Source: Xanthobacteraceae bacterium
Lineage (GTDB): Bacteria; Pseudomonadota; Alphaproteobacteria; Rhizobiales; Xanthobacteraceae
Assembly (NCBI GenBank): GCA_031291445.1
Contig: JARLJA010000026.1
Location: 1 to 43,584, forward strand
Direction of reading: 5' to 3'
Length of the DNA stretch: 43,584 bases
Position numbers and translations under genes: made by a program. The notes beneath the pieces were generated by a model that was given only the letters and a program-made list of their open reading frames with translations, ran no database searches and was not told where the DNA came from. This document shows positions 19,847 through 29,273 of the stretch, piece by piece (position 1 is the first letter of the stretch; every line of letters starts with the position of its first letter).

Positions 19847-20215
19847 TCAGGTCGCCGGCACCGGCGGCTCGAACGCGGCGCGTTCGCCGGCCAGCACCGC
19901 GTTGGCGTCCAGCGACCAGATCGGCACCGACACGTCGCCCGGGATCGCTCCCAGCGTCTGCAGCGACAGGTAGCGCAGGCAGCACACCCGCAGGAACGAG
20001 GTGAAGTTCGGCACCTCGCCCCTCGCCTCGATGATCTCGTCGTACAGCTTGGTGATGAGCTGATTGACGTTCATGCCGTCGCGCTGGCCGATCTCGCCCA
20101 GCACGCGCCAGAACAGGTTTTCCAGGCGGATGCTGGTCACCACGCCATGCAGGCGCAGCGACCGGGTGGTTGTGTCGTAGAGGGCCGGGTCGGCGCGAAC
20201 GAAGATCTTGCACAT
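19847..20215 (-). CDS. Ribbon-helix-helix domain protein (RHH_4 family)
   Basis: Predicted DNA-binding or Arc/MetJ-like protein of 122 aa. Residues 16-75 match the RHH_4 outline: TRSLRLHGVVTSIRLENLFW (strand and helix 1), then REIGQRDGMNVNQLITKLYDEI (helix 2), then NFTSFLRVCCLRYL. The last 30 residues (DVSVPIWSLDANAVLAGERA...) form a tail of unknown role. ATG 20215 has GGAGG 5 bases ahead. The 57 in-frame codons before it include a tandem repeat translated as Gln/Lys/Arg-rich sequence and are excluded. It is divergent from the cysteine hydrolase gene, with the GCCGTAG repeats between them, so it is a candidate for their binding protein. The link is positional only. Confidence 0.8.
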   Translation of the reverse strand: MCKIFVRADPALYDTTTRSLRLHGVVTSIRLENLFWRVLGEIGQRDGMNVNQLITKLYDEIIEARGEVPNFTSFLRVCCLRYLSLQTLGAIPGDVSVPIWSLDANAVLAGERAAFEPPVPAT

Positions 20216-20286
20216 GCGAGCCTCCGCGAGATCCGCGTTTCGATGGGACTCGAAGTCTATTCCCACCGCGATCGGGTCGCCACACC

Positions 20287-20318
20287 TTTCCTGTTTTCCT
20301 GTTTTCCTGTTTTCCTGT
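20287..20318. repeat. Tandem repeat, 8-bp unit, four copies
   Basis: TTTCCTGT is repeated four times without change (20287-20294, 20295-20302, 20303-20310, 20311-20318). It lies 70-100 bp upstream of the ribbon-helix-helix gene start, in its presumed 5' untranslated or promoter region. Confidence 0.9.
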
Positions 20319-20336
20319 CCTCCCGTTCGCCGGCCG

Positions 20337-20436
20337 GGCCGTAGTAACGGGTTGCTACGGCCGGAACCCGGCGTGCCGCGTTCCATCGCTGCCGTAGCAA
20401 TCGGCTGTTACCCGTCGTGCGCCCCTTCGCCGTAGC
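20337..20436. promoter_or_regulatory. Array of four GCCGTAG elements upstream of the cysteine hydrolase
   Basis: The heptamer GCCGTAG occurs at 20338-20344 (+), 20355-20361 (-), 20391-20397 (+) and 20429-20435 (+). The first two pair as an 8-bp stem (GGCCGTAG/CTACGGCC, 10-base loop). The second pairs perfectly with the third over 10 bases (TTGCTACGGC at 20352-20361, GCCGTAGCAA at 20391-20400), and GTAAC/GTTAC lie just outside. The arrangement fits repeated operator half-sites or two mutually exclusive hairpins in a leader. It lies 80-180 bp ahead of the hydrolase start, in a 300-bp region with no gene. Confidence 0.5.
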
Positions 20437-20515
20437 GTGAGACGCGGAATGAGGGCCGAGCGCGCGGCCCCGTCCGCGACACCTTCAAGGGCAGGAAACA
20501 ACAGGAGCGACCCCC

Positions 20516-21115
<600 letters not shown>

Positions 21116-21149
21116 GTCCGGCGGGGCGACACCGGACCATAGAAACGAC

Positions 21150-21173
21150 AAGGCCGCCCCGAGGGGCGGCCTT
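21150..21173. terminator. Bidirectional terminator between cysteine hydrolase and groEL
   Basis: AAGGCCGCCCC (21150-21160) pairs with GGGGCGGCCTT (21163-21173). It lies 34 bases after the hydrolase stop and 29 bases after the groEL stop (minus strand). The T-rich tail is better on the minus strand (GTCGTTTCT). Confidence 0.8.
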
Positions 21174-21202
21174 GCAGATTTGGTGTCTGCGGTTGCGCGG
21201 GC

Positions 21203-22999
<1,797 letters not shown>

Positions 23000-23299
23000 T
23001 TACGCCAGCACGCCCATGATGTCGGACTCCTTCATGATCAGGAGGTCCTCGCCGTCGATCTTGACCTCGGTGCCCGACCACTTGCCGAACAGCACCTTGT
23101 CGCCGACCTTGATATCGATCGGGGTCAGCTTGCCGGTCTCGTCGCGGCCGCCGGGGCCGACCGCCACAACTTCGCCCTGCGAGGGCTTTTCCTTGGCGGA
23201 ATCGGGGATGATGATGCCGCCCTTGGTCTTCTCGTCGGCGTCGATGCGCTTGACCACGACGCGATCATGCAGCGGGCGGAATTTGGTTTTGGTGGCCAT
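23000..23299 (-). CDS. groES: 10 kDa co-chaperonin GroES
   Basis: Lid of the GroEL chamber, 99 aa. It has [33 protein letters not shown] (mobile loop around GGIII, residues 26-31), the [14 protein letters not shown] turn and [30 protein letters not shown] at the end. Start ATG 23299 has GAGGAACCTCC ahead. The 32 codons further upstream overlap the leader of the heat-shock promoter and are not coding. It is the first gene of the operon, with a CIRCE element 110 bp upstream. Confidence 0.98.
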   Translation of the reverse strand: MATKTKFRPLHDRVVVKRIDADEKTKGGIIIPDSAKEKPSQGEVVAVGPGGRDETGKLTPIDIKVGDKVLFGKWSGTEVKIDGEDLLIMKESDIMGVLA

Positions 23300-23408
23300 G
23301 GAGGTTCCTCTGGGGCTTGGAGAAAATGACAGAGCCCGCGAATGCCGGAGCATGCAGCCGATGAGTCTCGCCGAGGCTCTGAACCCGGGCGGCACAGCGG
23401 CGCAGTCT

Positions 23409-23435
23409 TTAGCAATCGGGCCTCAGGAGTGCTAA
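23409..23435 (-). promoter_or_regulatory. CIRCE element (HrcA operator) of groESL
   Basis: TTAGCAATC (23409-23417), nine bases, GAGTGCTAA (23427-23435). This matches the CIRCE consensus TTAGCACTC-N9-GAGTGCTAA at 17 of 18 arm positions. HrcA bound here represses groESL until heat shock. It is directly downstream of the promoter at 23448-23476. Confidence 0.96.
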
Positions 23436-23447
23436 ATGGGCGCCCGG

Positions 23448-23476
23448 GAAATATGGCCTGCCGCCGGTCCTGTCAA
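23448..23476 (-). promoter_or_regulatory. groESL promoter
   Basis: Reading the minus strand, TTGACA (23476-23471) is followed after 17 bases by TATTTC (23453-23448), just ahead of the CIRCE element. The perfect -35 and correct spacing support a housekeeping sigma promoter controlled by HrcA. Confidence 0.75.
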
Positions 23477-23796
23477 GCAAGCGACGCGTTGGCGTCCGTC
23501 ATCGGCGCTGAAATCGGCCGCCGGACCGGGCCGGCGCCCGTGTGCGGTCGCGAAGGGCGGAACGAAAGCGATTTCCGAAACGTGAACGTCGCGTTTAAGT
23601 CCCTGGTGATCTCATTATAGGATGAATTGGAAACCATAGTGAATCGGCTGCGATATCTGACTAATGGATGCGCCGGGCCGGTTCGGGCGTTCCGGTGGCT
23701 CGGCAGGCCGGGCTTGATTTCGGTCAGCTTCGGTTCATCGGCGGGCGTTTAGTTGGTCTGAAGGGCTGCGACGCAGCTTCTTGCTCAGGGGATATT
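23477..23796. other. Intergenic region without a gene (groES promoter to lipoprotein)
   Basis: This 320-bp stretch between the divergent groES and lipoprotein genes shows no convincing open frame with its own ribosome site and no strong hairpin. Its middle part (about 23590-23660) is less GC-rich than its surroundings and may hold the lipoprotein promoter, but no clear -35/-10 pair could be chosen. Confidence 0.5.
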
Positions 23797-24327
23797 ATGG
23801 TCAATTCGGGTCTGGCGCGCCGCGCCACCTCTTTCGCGCTCCTCTCGGTGGCGGCGGTCGCTCTCGCCGGCTGCCAGGGCGGAGGCTGGTCGGGTTTCGG
23901 CGGGTTTGGCTCGCCGTCGCCGCCGCCGCAGGAGGCTCCGCCGCCCCTGGAGCCCGAGATTCCGTCCTCGATCCGCCCCGATGAACTGGTCGGGCGCTGG
24001 GGCCTGGCGTCGTTCCACAAGCCCGACGACCGCCTGCGGACCGAGAATGCCGCCAAGGGGCAGTGCAAGCAGCCCTACGTGATCAACCCCGGCTCGACCG
24101 GCGGCGTGATCATGCACCTCGCCGACGAGGCGACGCCGCAGGAGCTGCGGATCAAGGGCAGCCGCAGCGGCAAGAACTTCATCGGTCCGCCCGGCCCTCC
24201 CGGCGGCGAAAGGGATCGCGAGATCGTCTCGTTCGACGGCCGCGTGCTGATCACCAGGTTCATCGACAAGGATGCCGACACCCGTTACGGCACCATGGTG
24301 TATGTCCGCTGCGGTCCCAAGGCCTGA
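23797..24327 (+). CDS. Predicted lipoprotein of unknown function
   Basis: 176 aa. Residues 1-28 form a lipoprotein signal: arginines at positions 8-9, then FALLSVAAVALAGC with the lipobox cysteine near residue 27. A Gly/Pro-rich spacer follows (GGGWSGFGGFG, PSPPPQEAPPP). The folded part starts at RPDELVGRWGLASFHKPDDRLRT and has short beta-like segments (YVINPGSTGGVIMHLAD, EIVSFDGRVLITRF, YGTMVYVRCG) with two cysteines that could form a disulfide. This resembles a small beta-sandwich outer-membrane lipoprotein, but no named family is recognised. ATG 23797 has AGGGGA 5 bases ahead. The stop lies in the first unit of a 12-bp tandem repeat. Confidence 0.82.
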   Translation: MVNSGLARRATSFALLSVAAVALAGCQGGGWSGFGGFGSPSPPPQEAPPPLEPEIPSSIRPDELVGRWGLASFHKPDDRLRTENAAKGQCKQPYVINPGSTGGVIMHLADEATPQELRIKGSRSGKNFIGPPGPPGGERDREIVSFDGRVLITRFIDKDADTRYGTMVYVRCGPKA

Positions 24328-24361
24328 AACAAGGCCTGAAACAAGGCCTGAAACAAGGCTG
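24319..24361. repeat. Tandem repeat, 12-bp unit, 3.5 copies, at the lipoprotein stop
   Basis: AAGGCCTGAAAC is repeated perfectly at 24319-24330, 24331-24342 and 24343-24354, with a partial copy AAGGCTG from 24355. The unit length is a multiple of three and every unit carries TGA in the lipoprotein frame (24325, 24337, 24349). The first of these is the gene's stop codon. Confidence 0.92.
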
Positions 24362-24402
24362 CCGGACAATCCGGCTGGCGCGGCAGCCGACAGGCGCTTC
24401 GC

Positions 24403-24432
24403 GAAAAGAAATGGCCGGGAAAGCCCGGCCAT
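24403..24432 (-). terminator. Terminator between lipoprotein and cheZ genes
   Basis: ATGGCCGGG (24411-24419) pairs with CCCGGCCAT (24424-24432) around AAAG. On the minus strand the stem is followed by TTCTTTTCGC, which gives a reasonable T-rich tail for cheZ. It probably also stops the convergent lipoprotein transcript. Confidence 0.8.
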
Positions 24433-24467
24433 GATGGAACTGTCGGTCGATTGATCCGGACGAGGCC

Positions 24468-25238
24468 TCAGTCGAACAGGGCGTCGATGTCGTCCTGGGA
24501 GGCGTGGCCATGCTCGTCGGGTCCGCGCGGACCGTTGAGCAGCCGGGCGTCGCCGACGCGGTCGTCGATGATCGGCGGAGCGTGTGCCTTGATGGCGTCG
24601 ACGCCGCCCCAGATCTCCATCATGACGTTGATGTGATGCTCGATGAACTTCATCGTGGTCATCACCTTGCTGATGCGCTGGCCGGTGAGGTCCTGGAAGT
24701 TGCAGGCCTCGAAGATCGCGACCACGCGGTCCTGGATGTCCTCGCTGAGCTGGGCCTGCTGGTCCGGCGAATTCACCTTGGTGAGCGCGCTGGCCGCCTG
24801 GTCGATGGCCTCGGCCGCCTCGAGAATCTGCTGGGTCGCCTCCTCGGTACCGCCGACCACCGCGCCGAGTTCGCCGGTGACGCGGGACATTTCCTCGCCC
24901 TCGAAGCTCTTGCCGTGGAGCACGGCGATTTCCTGCTTGGTGCGGTTGATCGCCTCGTGGATCAGGTCGAGCTCGATCTTGAGCTTTTCGCACTGCTCGA
25001 TCTGGGCACGGTAGGTCTGCAGCAGGGCAAAGGCGTCGACAGCTTCCTGCGCCACCTGGCGCTCGGCCTCGGACACCGCGCTGCTGTGAGACGGAGCCGC
25101 CATCTGGGCGCGAATGGCGCGCAGCTCGGTCATGATCTCGTTGTGCGAATGCCCGCCGTCGCCCGGCGGCACGTCTGACACCGGCATGGCGCCGTACTGG
25201 ACTTCCTCGATGCGAAACCGCTTGCGATGGATTGGCAT
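24468..25238 (-). CDS. cheZ: Protein phosphatase CheZ
   Basis: Dephosphorylates CheY-P in chemotaxis, cytoplasmic, 256 aa. A long, charged helical hairpin spans about residues 55-215. The catalytic patch ACNFQDLTGQRISKV is at 178-192, with D183 and Q187 at the same four-residue spacing as D143 and Q147 of E. coli CheZ. The CheY-binding C-terminal helix is SQDDIDALFD. ATG 25238 follows GGGAG by 5 bases; an in-frame GTG 12 bases upstream is less likely. It is not in a che operon here, because its neighbours are a lipoprotein and an L,D-transpeptidase gene. Isolated cheZ genes occur in this bacterial group. Confidence 0.92.
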   Translation of the reverse strand: MPIHRKRFRIEEVQYGAMPVSDVPPGDGGHSHNEIMTELRAIRAQMAAPSHSSAVSEAERQVAQEAVDAFALLQTYRAQIEQCEKLKIELDLIHEAINRTKQEIAVLHGKSFEGEEMSRVTGELGAVVGGTEEATQQILEAAEAIDQAASALTKVNSPDQQAQLSEDIQDRVVAIFEACNFQDLTGQRISKVMTTMKFIEHHINVMMEIWGGVDAIKAHAPPIIDDRVGDARLLNGPRGPDEHGHASQDDIDALFD

Positions 25239-25283
25239 AGTCACTCCCACCCCTTCATTGCGCCCCTTGTACGACGCGGTGTT

Positions 25284-25299
25284 TTAACAGCGGGTTCAC
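25284..25299 (-). promoter_or_regulatory. Candidate CtrA-like box upstream of cheZ
   Basis: TTAA-N7-TTCAC at 25284-25299 differs from the CtrA consensus TTAA-N7-TTAAC by one base. It lies 45-60 bp upstream of the cheZ start. CtrA controls motility and chemotaxis genes in alphaproteobacteria, so the position is sensible. A 9-base near-match can also arise by chance. Confidence 0.3.
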
Positions 25300-25452
25300 A
25301 GCGGAACGGGAGGAGCAAAATCCGCGCGTATCGCAAACGGCGGATTAACCATGGCCCTTCACCGAAAATAAACGCTGTCGCCAGGAAGGCGGCCGCGTTG
25401 GCGTCGTGGTGAATCCAAACCCGGCTTTCGTTTACCAAACCGATGCGCTTTT

Positions 25453-25468
25453 GCCGGTTAATACCGGC
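25453..25468. other. Inverted repeat upstream of the L,D-transpeptidase gene
   Basis: GCCGGT-TAAT-ACCGGC, a perfect 6-bp inverted repeat about 50 bp before the gene start. It could be an operator or a short 5' hairpin. There is no further evidence. Confidence 0.3.
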
Positions 25469-25515
25469 GCGAGCGCGGTGGCGCGCAGTCCCGACGAAAT
25501 GTGCAGAGTACGTCG

Positions 25516-26289
25516 ATGTTCAAAATCCTTGCAGCAGCAGTCGCCGGCGCGTGCGCGTTCGGCGTGATGTCTTCCTCCAGCTTCGCCGGCGAGCGCGGCG
25601 ACCTCGAGGCCGACCAGGGCGCGGCGCGGCCGGTGCGCGTGGCATCCAACGAGCGCGCCATGGGCGGCGGCTTCATCGAATACCTGTTCAGCGGCGGCGC
25701 CGCCGGTCCCGCGCCGGCCTATCCGGGGAGGTCGGACTATCAGCCGGCGCCGCGTTACGAGATGGTGCCGACCGGCGGCGATCCCCAGGCGGACCCGCGC
25801 GGAAATTACCAGCAGCAGACCTATGCGCCCGCGCGCCCGGGCTTCGATCCGAGGTTCGAGAAGCAGGAGGTGGCCTATCAGGGCCACGAAACGCCGGGCA
25901 CCATCGTGATCGATACCACCAACAAGTTCCTCTATCTGGTGCAGTCCCGCGGCAGGGCGCTGCGCTACGGCGTCGGCGTCGGCCGGCCCGGTTTCGTGTG
26001 GGCCGGCGTCAAGCAGATCTCGGCGAAGCGGGAGTGGCCGGACTGGACGCCGCCGGCGGAGATGCTGCAGCGCCGGCCGGACCTGCCGCGCCACATGGAA
26101 GGCGGACCGGAAAACCCGCTCGGCGCGCGGGCGATGTATCTGGGCTCGTCGCTCTACCGCATTCACGGCTCCAATGAGCCCTGGACCATCGGCACCAACG
26201 TGTCGTCGGGCTGCATCCGGATGCGCAACGAGGACGTGATCGACCTCTACGAGCGCGTGACGGTCGGCACCCGCGTGATCGTGCTCTGA
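25516..26289 (+). CDS. L,D-transpeptidase (YkuD/ErfK family)
   Basis: Periplasmic enzyme that forms 3-3 crosslinks in peptidoglycan or attaches proteins to it. The 257-aa precursor has a signal peptide (residues 1-24, cleavage near SFA/GER), then a low-complexity Pro/Tyr/Gly-rich region to about residue 120. The YkuD domain (GTIVIDTTNKFLYLVQ onward) has catalytic H217 and C233 in HGSN...SSGCIRM. The usual HG before the cysteine is SG here, a known variant. ATG 25516 starts the signal peptide. GTG 25501 would add five residues, and neither has a strong ribosome site. It is divergent from cheZ and convergent with the DUF2076 gene. Confidence 0.92.
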   Translation: MFKILAAAVAGACAFGVMSSSSFAGERGDLEADQGAARPVRVASNERAMGGGFIEYLFSGGAAGPAPAYPGRSDYQPAPRYEMVPTGGDPQADPRGNYQQQTYAPARPGFDPRFEKQEVAYQGHETPGTIVIDTTNKFLYLVQSRGRALRYGVGVGRPGFVWAGVKQISAKREWPDWTPPAEMLQRRPDLPRHMEGGPENPLGARAMYLGSSLYRIHGSNEPWTIGTNVSSGCIRMRNEDVIDLYERVTVGTRVIVL

Positions 26290-26321
26290 CCGCGCGGCCG
26301 GACGACACTTCGGTGATTTGA

Positions 26322-26348
26322 CAACGGCCGCCTCATGGGCGGCCGTTG
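26322..26348. terminator. Bidirectional terminator between L,D-transpeptidase and DUF2076 genes
   Basis: Perfect 11-bp stem CAACGGCCGCC (26322-26332) with GGCGGCCGTTG (26338-26348) and a 5-base loop, 33 bases after the transpeptidase stop. The T tails are poor, but the convergent position supports the role. Confidence 0.75.
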
Positions 26349-26391
26349 CCGTTCTGGAACGTGGGTTTTGCGGGCGCCCGCGCCCGCGGCG

Positions 26392-27183
26392 TCAAGCGTA
26401 GTCGCTGTCGCCGCCGCCATTGTCGTTGTCGAAGCCGTCGTCGTCATCGTCGTCCCTGCTGTTCGAGGCGTCGTCGAGCAGGCCCTGGCCCTGGCTGTCG
26501 TCGGCGAAGCGGCTGCCGGAGGCGTTGCCGACGTCGTTGAGGCCGGCATCGCGTGCCAGATCGCTGCCGGCGGCGTCGCCGGTCCACGGGCCGCCGGCGG
26601 CATTGCCTCCGAAGGCCGATGTGTTGGCGAAGGCCTGGTGGCCGCCCATCAGCCCGTGGATGCCGTTCATCAGCATCGAGCCACCGATGGCGCCGACTGC
26701 CGCCGCCGCCGCGGTGCCGAGGAACGAGCTGCCGCCGCCCTGCGGTGCGCCGAAACCGTAGCCGGGCCCGGGCGCCGCCGGAGCATAGCCGCCATAGCGG
26801 GGATCGCCGGCGCCGCCGGCAAGCGTGGCGCCGCTGTTCCAGACCGGGCGCGCCGCGCCCGGATCCGCCGGACGCACGCTCGGCACCGAGCCGCGCGCCG
26901 ACCCCGAGCCGAACACGGCGTCGCGCATCGAATCGAGGAAGCTGCCCGACTGCGGGGTCGCCTGCGCCTGCGTGTCGGCCTGAAGCTCTTCGATGCGGGC
27001 GCTGGCGCGTTTCAGCGCCTCGTCCTGCAGCAGCGTGGTCTGCACCAGGGCGTAAACCGCGTTGGGCGCGCGGCGCAGCCCTTCGATGATGGCCCGCTCC
27101 GCTTCCGGGTCGCGAGGTGCGGTCTCCAGGCCGGCAAGCCGGTCAAACAGATCGTCGATCAGATGGCGTTCCTGCGGGGTCAT
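26392..27183 (-). CDS. DUF2076 domain protein
   Basis: 263 aa. The N-terminus MTPQERHLIDDLFDRLAGLE with PEAERAIIEGLRRAPNAVYALVQTTLLQDEAL is the DUF2076 helical domain (residues 1-75). The middle is Gly/Ala/Pro-rich with a hydrophobic stretch SFLGTAAAAAVGAIGGSMLMNGIHG near residues 150-175, possibly one membrane helix. The end is very acidic (DDDDDDGFDNDNGGGDSDYA). The family is common in proteobacteria and has no established function; periplasmic or membrane-associated roles have been suggested from composition only. ATG 27183 follows AGGAGGAGGACACG, a strong ribosome site. It is monocistronic, convergent with the L,D-transpeptidase gene. Confidence 0.88.
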   Translation of the reverse strand: MTPQERHLIDDLFDRLAGLETAPRDPEAERAIIEGLRRAPNAVYALVQTTLLQDEALKRASARIEELQADTQAQATPQSGSFLDSMRDAVFGSGSARGSVPSVRPADPGAARPVWNSGATLAGGAGDPRYGGYAPAAPGPGYGFGAPQGGGSSFLGTAAAAAVGAIGGSMLMNGIHGLMGGHQAFANTSAFGGNAAGGPWTGDAAGSDLARDAGLNDVGNASGSRFADDSQGQGLLDDASNSRDDDDDDGFDNDNGGGDSDYA

Positions 27184-27251
27184 CGTGTCCTCCTCCTGTG
27201 AGGCGAGGGAGAACGTAAGCCGTGTTTGTGACGCAAAAAGAGTTCCGCAGA

Positions 27252-28118
27252 TTAATTTTTGGTAGGCGGCCGCGCCGGCGCCTGCAGTGCAACCCCTTGC
27301 GATTGCAGCAGCTGCGCGAAGCCGTCACTGCCGAGAAAGGCCCACTCGCGCTCGCGCTGGGTGGTCAGCGGATCGAGCGCGACCAGGATCTCGTCGACGT
27401 GGCCGGGATGGCACATCATCAGCCCGCGATCCGGCAGGGCCGCGAGAAAGCCCGGCATGAGGTCGGCGAAGTCGGCGCCGTCCGTGAAATCATAGGCGCC
27501 GGCGAAGCCCGGATTGTAGGCGACGCCTGAAGCATCGCACAGCGTCCGGAAGCGACGGCTCAGGGCATCCAGCAGCAGGGCCTTGAGCGGCGTCAGGCGC
27601 GCGAGGCCGGACACCGTACGGCCGCACTGCCGGACCCAGGCATCGGGCGCGGCGGCCTTGCGCGCCGCCAGCACCGCGTCGCGCACCTGCGGAAACAGCT
27701 GGGCGTGCTGGTGGCCGTCGAGGTAGTCGGGCGGCCGTCCGAACAGATCGGCAAAGCGCGCGATCTGGGCCCGCACTTCGGCCTGGATCATCTCGGGATC
27801 GAGCCGGCGGGTCAGCCCTGCGAGCAGCAGGCGCGGATGCGGCAGGAACGCTCCGTCCCGCAGCGGCCGGAAATGAATGGTGAGGGGATGAAACGGCGCG
27901 GTCAGCGTGACGTGCAGTCCCACCGCGCAGGCGTCGCCGGCGGTGACGCCCAGCAGGGCCGCGGCCTCGTCGCGGCCGATGGCCGCGCCGACCACCATGA
28001 CCGAGGTGGCATTAAGGCGGCCGCGGCCGATCAGTTCGCGGATGCCGCGGTTGACGCCCGGGCTGATCCCGTAGTCGTCGGCGCACAGGACGATGCGCCG
28101 CGCCGGCTCAGTGGTCAT
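27252..28118 (-). CDS. ChbG/HpnK (YdjC) family deacetylase
   Basis: Carbohydrate deacetylase of 288 aa. The metal-binding motifs are CADDYGIS (D14, D15), GLHVTLT (H69) and DYLDGHQHAQLFP (H136, H138). The late MCHPGHVD segment is also typical. The start ATG 28118 overlaps the stop of the upstream glycosyltransferase as ATGA, so the two are translated together. YdjC proteins include ChbG (chitooligosaccharide), HpnK (hopanoid clusters, role unclear) and NaxD of Francisella, which deacetylates a lipid-linked N-acetylhexosamine made by the partner glycosyltransferase FlmF2. The tight pairing with a GT2 lipid-phosphate transferase here makes a NaxD-like role the best inference. No hopanoid genes are in view. 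Confidence 0.9.
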   Translation of the reverse strand: MTTEPARRIVLCADDYGISPGVNRGIRELIGRGRLNATSVMVVGAAIGRDEAAALLGVTAGDACAVGLHVTLTAPFHPLTIHFRPLRDGAFLPHPRLLLAGLTRRLDPEMIQAEVRAQIARFADLFGRPPDYLDGHQHAQLFPQVRDAVLAARKAAAPDAWVRQCGRTVSGLARLTPLKALLLDALSRRFRTLCDASGVAYNPGFAGAYDFTDGADFADLMPGFLAALPDRGLMMCHPGHVDEILVALDPLTTQREREWAFLGSDGFAQLLQSQGVALQAPARPPTKN

Positions 28119-29161
28119 TCCGCCGCGTTCCCGACCGAGGCGCCGGGCTCGCTCTCGGTGTCGGCCGCCTTCACGCTGTGCTCGGCGATGAAATAGACCG
28201 GCCGCGCCTTCAGCTCCGAGAGGATCTTGCCGATATACTCGCCGACGATGCCGATCATCAGCAGCTGGACACCGCCGATGGTCATCAGCCCGACGACGAT
28301 CGAGGGATAGCCCGGCACCGACTGGCCGCTCACCACGGTCTCCCACAGGATGGACAGGCCGAACAGAAAAGCGGCCAGCGCCAACAGCAGGCCGAGCAGG
28401 CTGGCGAGCCGCAGCGGAGCCACCGAAAACGACGTCAGCCCCTCGATCGAGAGCCCGATCAGGTGTCCGGGGCTGAAGGTGCTGCTGCCGTGGACGCGGG
28501 CCTCGGGTTCGTAGTCGACCCGGATCTGGCGGAAGCCGATCCAGCTCGCGAGCCCCTTGAAGAAGCGGTTGCGCTCGGGCAGCTGGCGCAGCGCCTGGGT
28601 GGCGCGCGGCGACAGCAGGCGAAAGTCGCCGGCATCCTCGGGAATCTTCTTCCGCGCGCCCCAGTTGATCAGGACGTAGAAGCCCTGCACCGCGAGCCGG
28701 CGCAGCAACGGCTCGTTGTCGCGGTGGGCCTTCGCGGTATAGACGACGTCGTAGCCGTCCTCGATCCAGTGGGCGACCAGGCGCTCGACCAGTTCGGGCG
28801 CGTGCTGGCCGTCGCCGTCCATGAACAGGGTGGCGCCGCGCCGCGCGTGGTCGAGGCCGGCCATCAGCGCGGCTTCCTTGCCGAAATTGCGCGACAGCGA
28901 CACCACCTGGATGTCGAGCGCGGTCGCCGGCAGCCGCCGGGCGATCTGCAGGGTGGCGTCGACGCTGCCGTCGTCGACATAGACCACCTCGGTCGCAAGC
29001 CCGTACCGCTGCCTGAGTGTTCTCGCCAGCTCGATCAGCCGCTCGTGCAGGTGCGCGATGCCCTTGGCCTCGTTATAGGCCGGCACGATGATCGACAGTC
29101 CGCGCGCCGCCTCGCTCTTGGCATCGCCCGTCAGATTCGAGACGTCGGCGCCGAGCATCAT
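28115..29161 (-). CDS. Family 2 glycosyltransferase with two C-terminal membrane helices (polyprenyl-phosphate sugar transferase type)
   Basis: 348 aa. The GT-A domain opens GLSIIVPAYNEAKGI. It has VDDGSVD (D63, D64), the DxD-like MDGDGQH near residue 115, and PERNRFFKGLASWIGF. Two membrane helices follow (SVAPLRLASLLGLLLALAAFLFGL and IVVGLMTIGGVQLLMIGIVGEYIG), then KARPVYFIAEHS. This is the architecture of ArnC, GtrB and FlmF-type enzymes that load a sugar onto undecaprenyl phosphate at the inner membrane. Start 29161 is chosen because GGAGG lies 8 bases ahead. The 54 in-frame codons upstream include a 12-bp tandem repeat that would read TTCETTCETTW and are excluded. It is the first gene of a two-gene operon with the deacetylase. 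Confidence 0.92.
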   Translation of the reverse strand: MMLGADVSNLTGDAKSEAARGLSIIVPAYNEAKGIAHLHERLIELARTLRQRYGLATEVVYVDDGSVDATLQIARRLPATALDIQVVSLSRNFGKEAALMAGLDHARRGATLFMDGDGQHAPELVERLVAHWIEDGYDVVYTAKAHRDNEPLLRRLAVQGFYVLINWGARKKIPEDAGDFRLLSPRATQALRQLPERNRFFKGLASWIGFRQIRVDYEPEARVHGSSTFSPGHLIGLSIEGLTSFSVAPLRLASLLGLLLALAAFLFGLSILWETVVSGQSVPGYPSIVVGLMTIGGVQLLMIGIVGEYIGKILSELKARPVYFIAEHSVKAADTESEPGASVGNAAE

Positions 29162-29273
29162 CGCTGTCGCCTCCGGCGCGGATCCGCGCTCCGGCGACGC
29201 CGGACCCGCTGTCGACGCAAAGGGGTCATCATCTGCTGCATCACGTTTCGATACTCTTCGCGACCGTTCCGGC

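Noticed and set aside
20337..20436. CRISPR-like array at the GCCGTAG repeats
   Set aside because: Repeats are only 7-10 bp, occur in both orientations and have uneven spacing. There are no cas genes.
25251..25500. Small gene between cheZ and the L,D-transpeptidase gene
   Set aside because: Short open frames here have no ribosome site and no coding-type codon pattern. The region is best explained as two divergent promoters.
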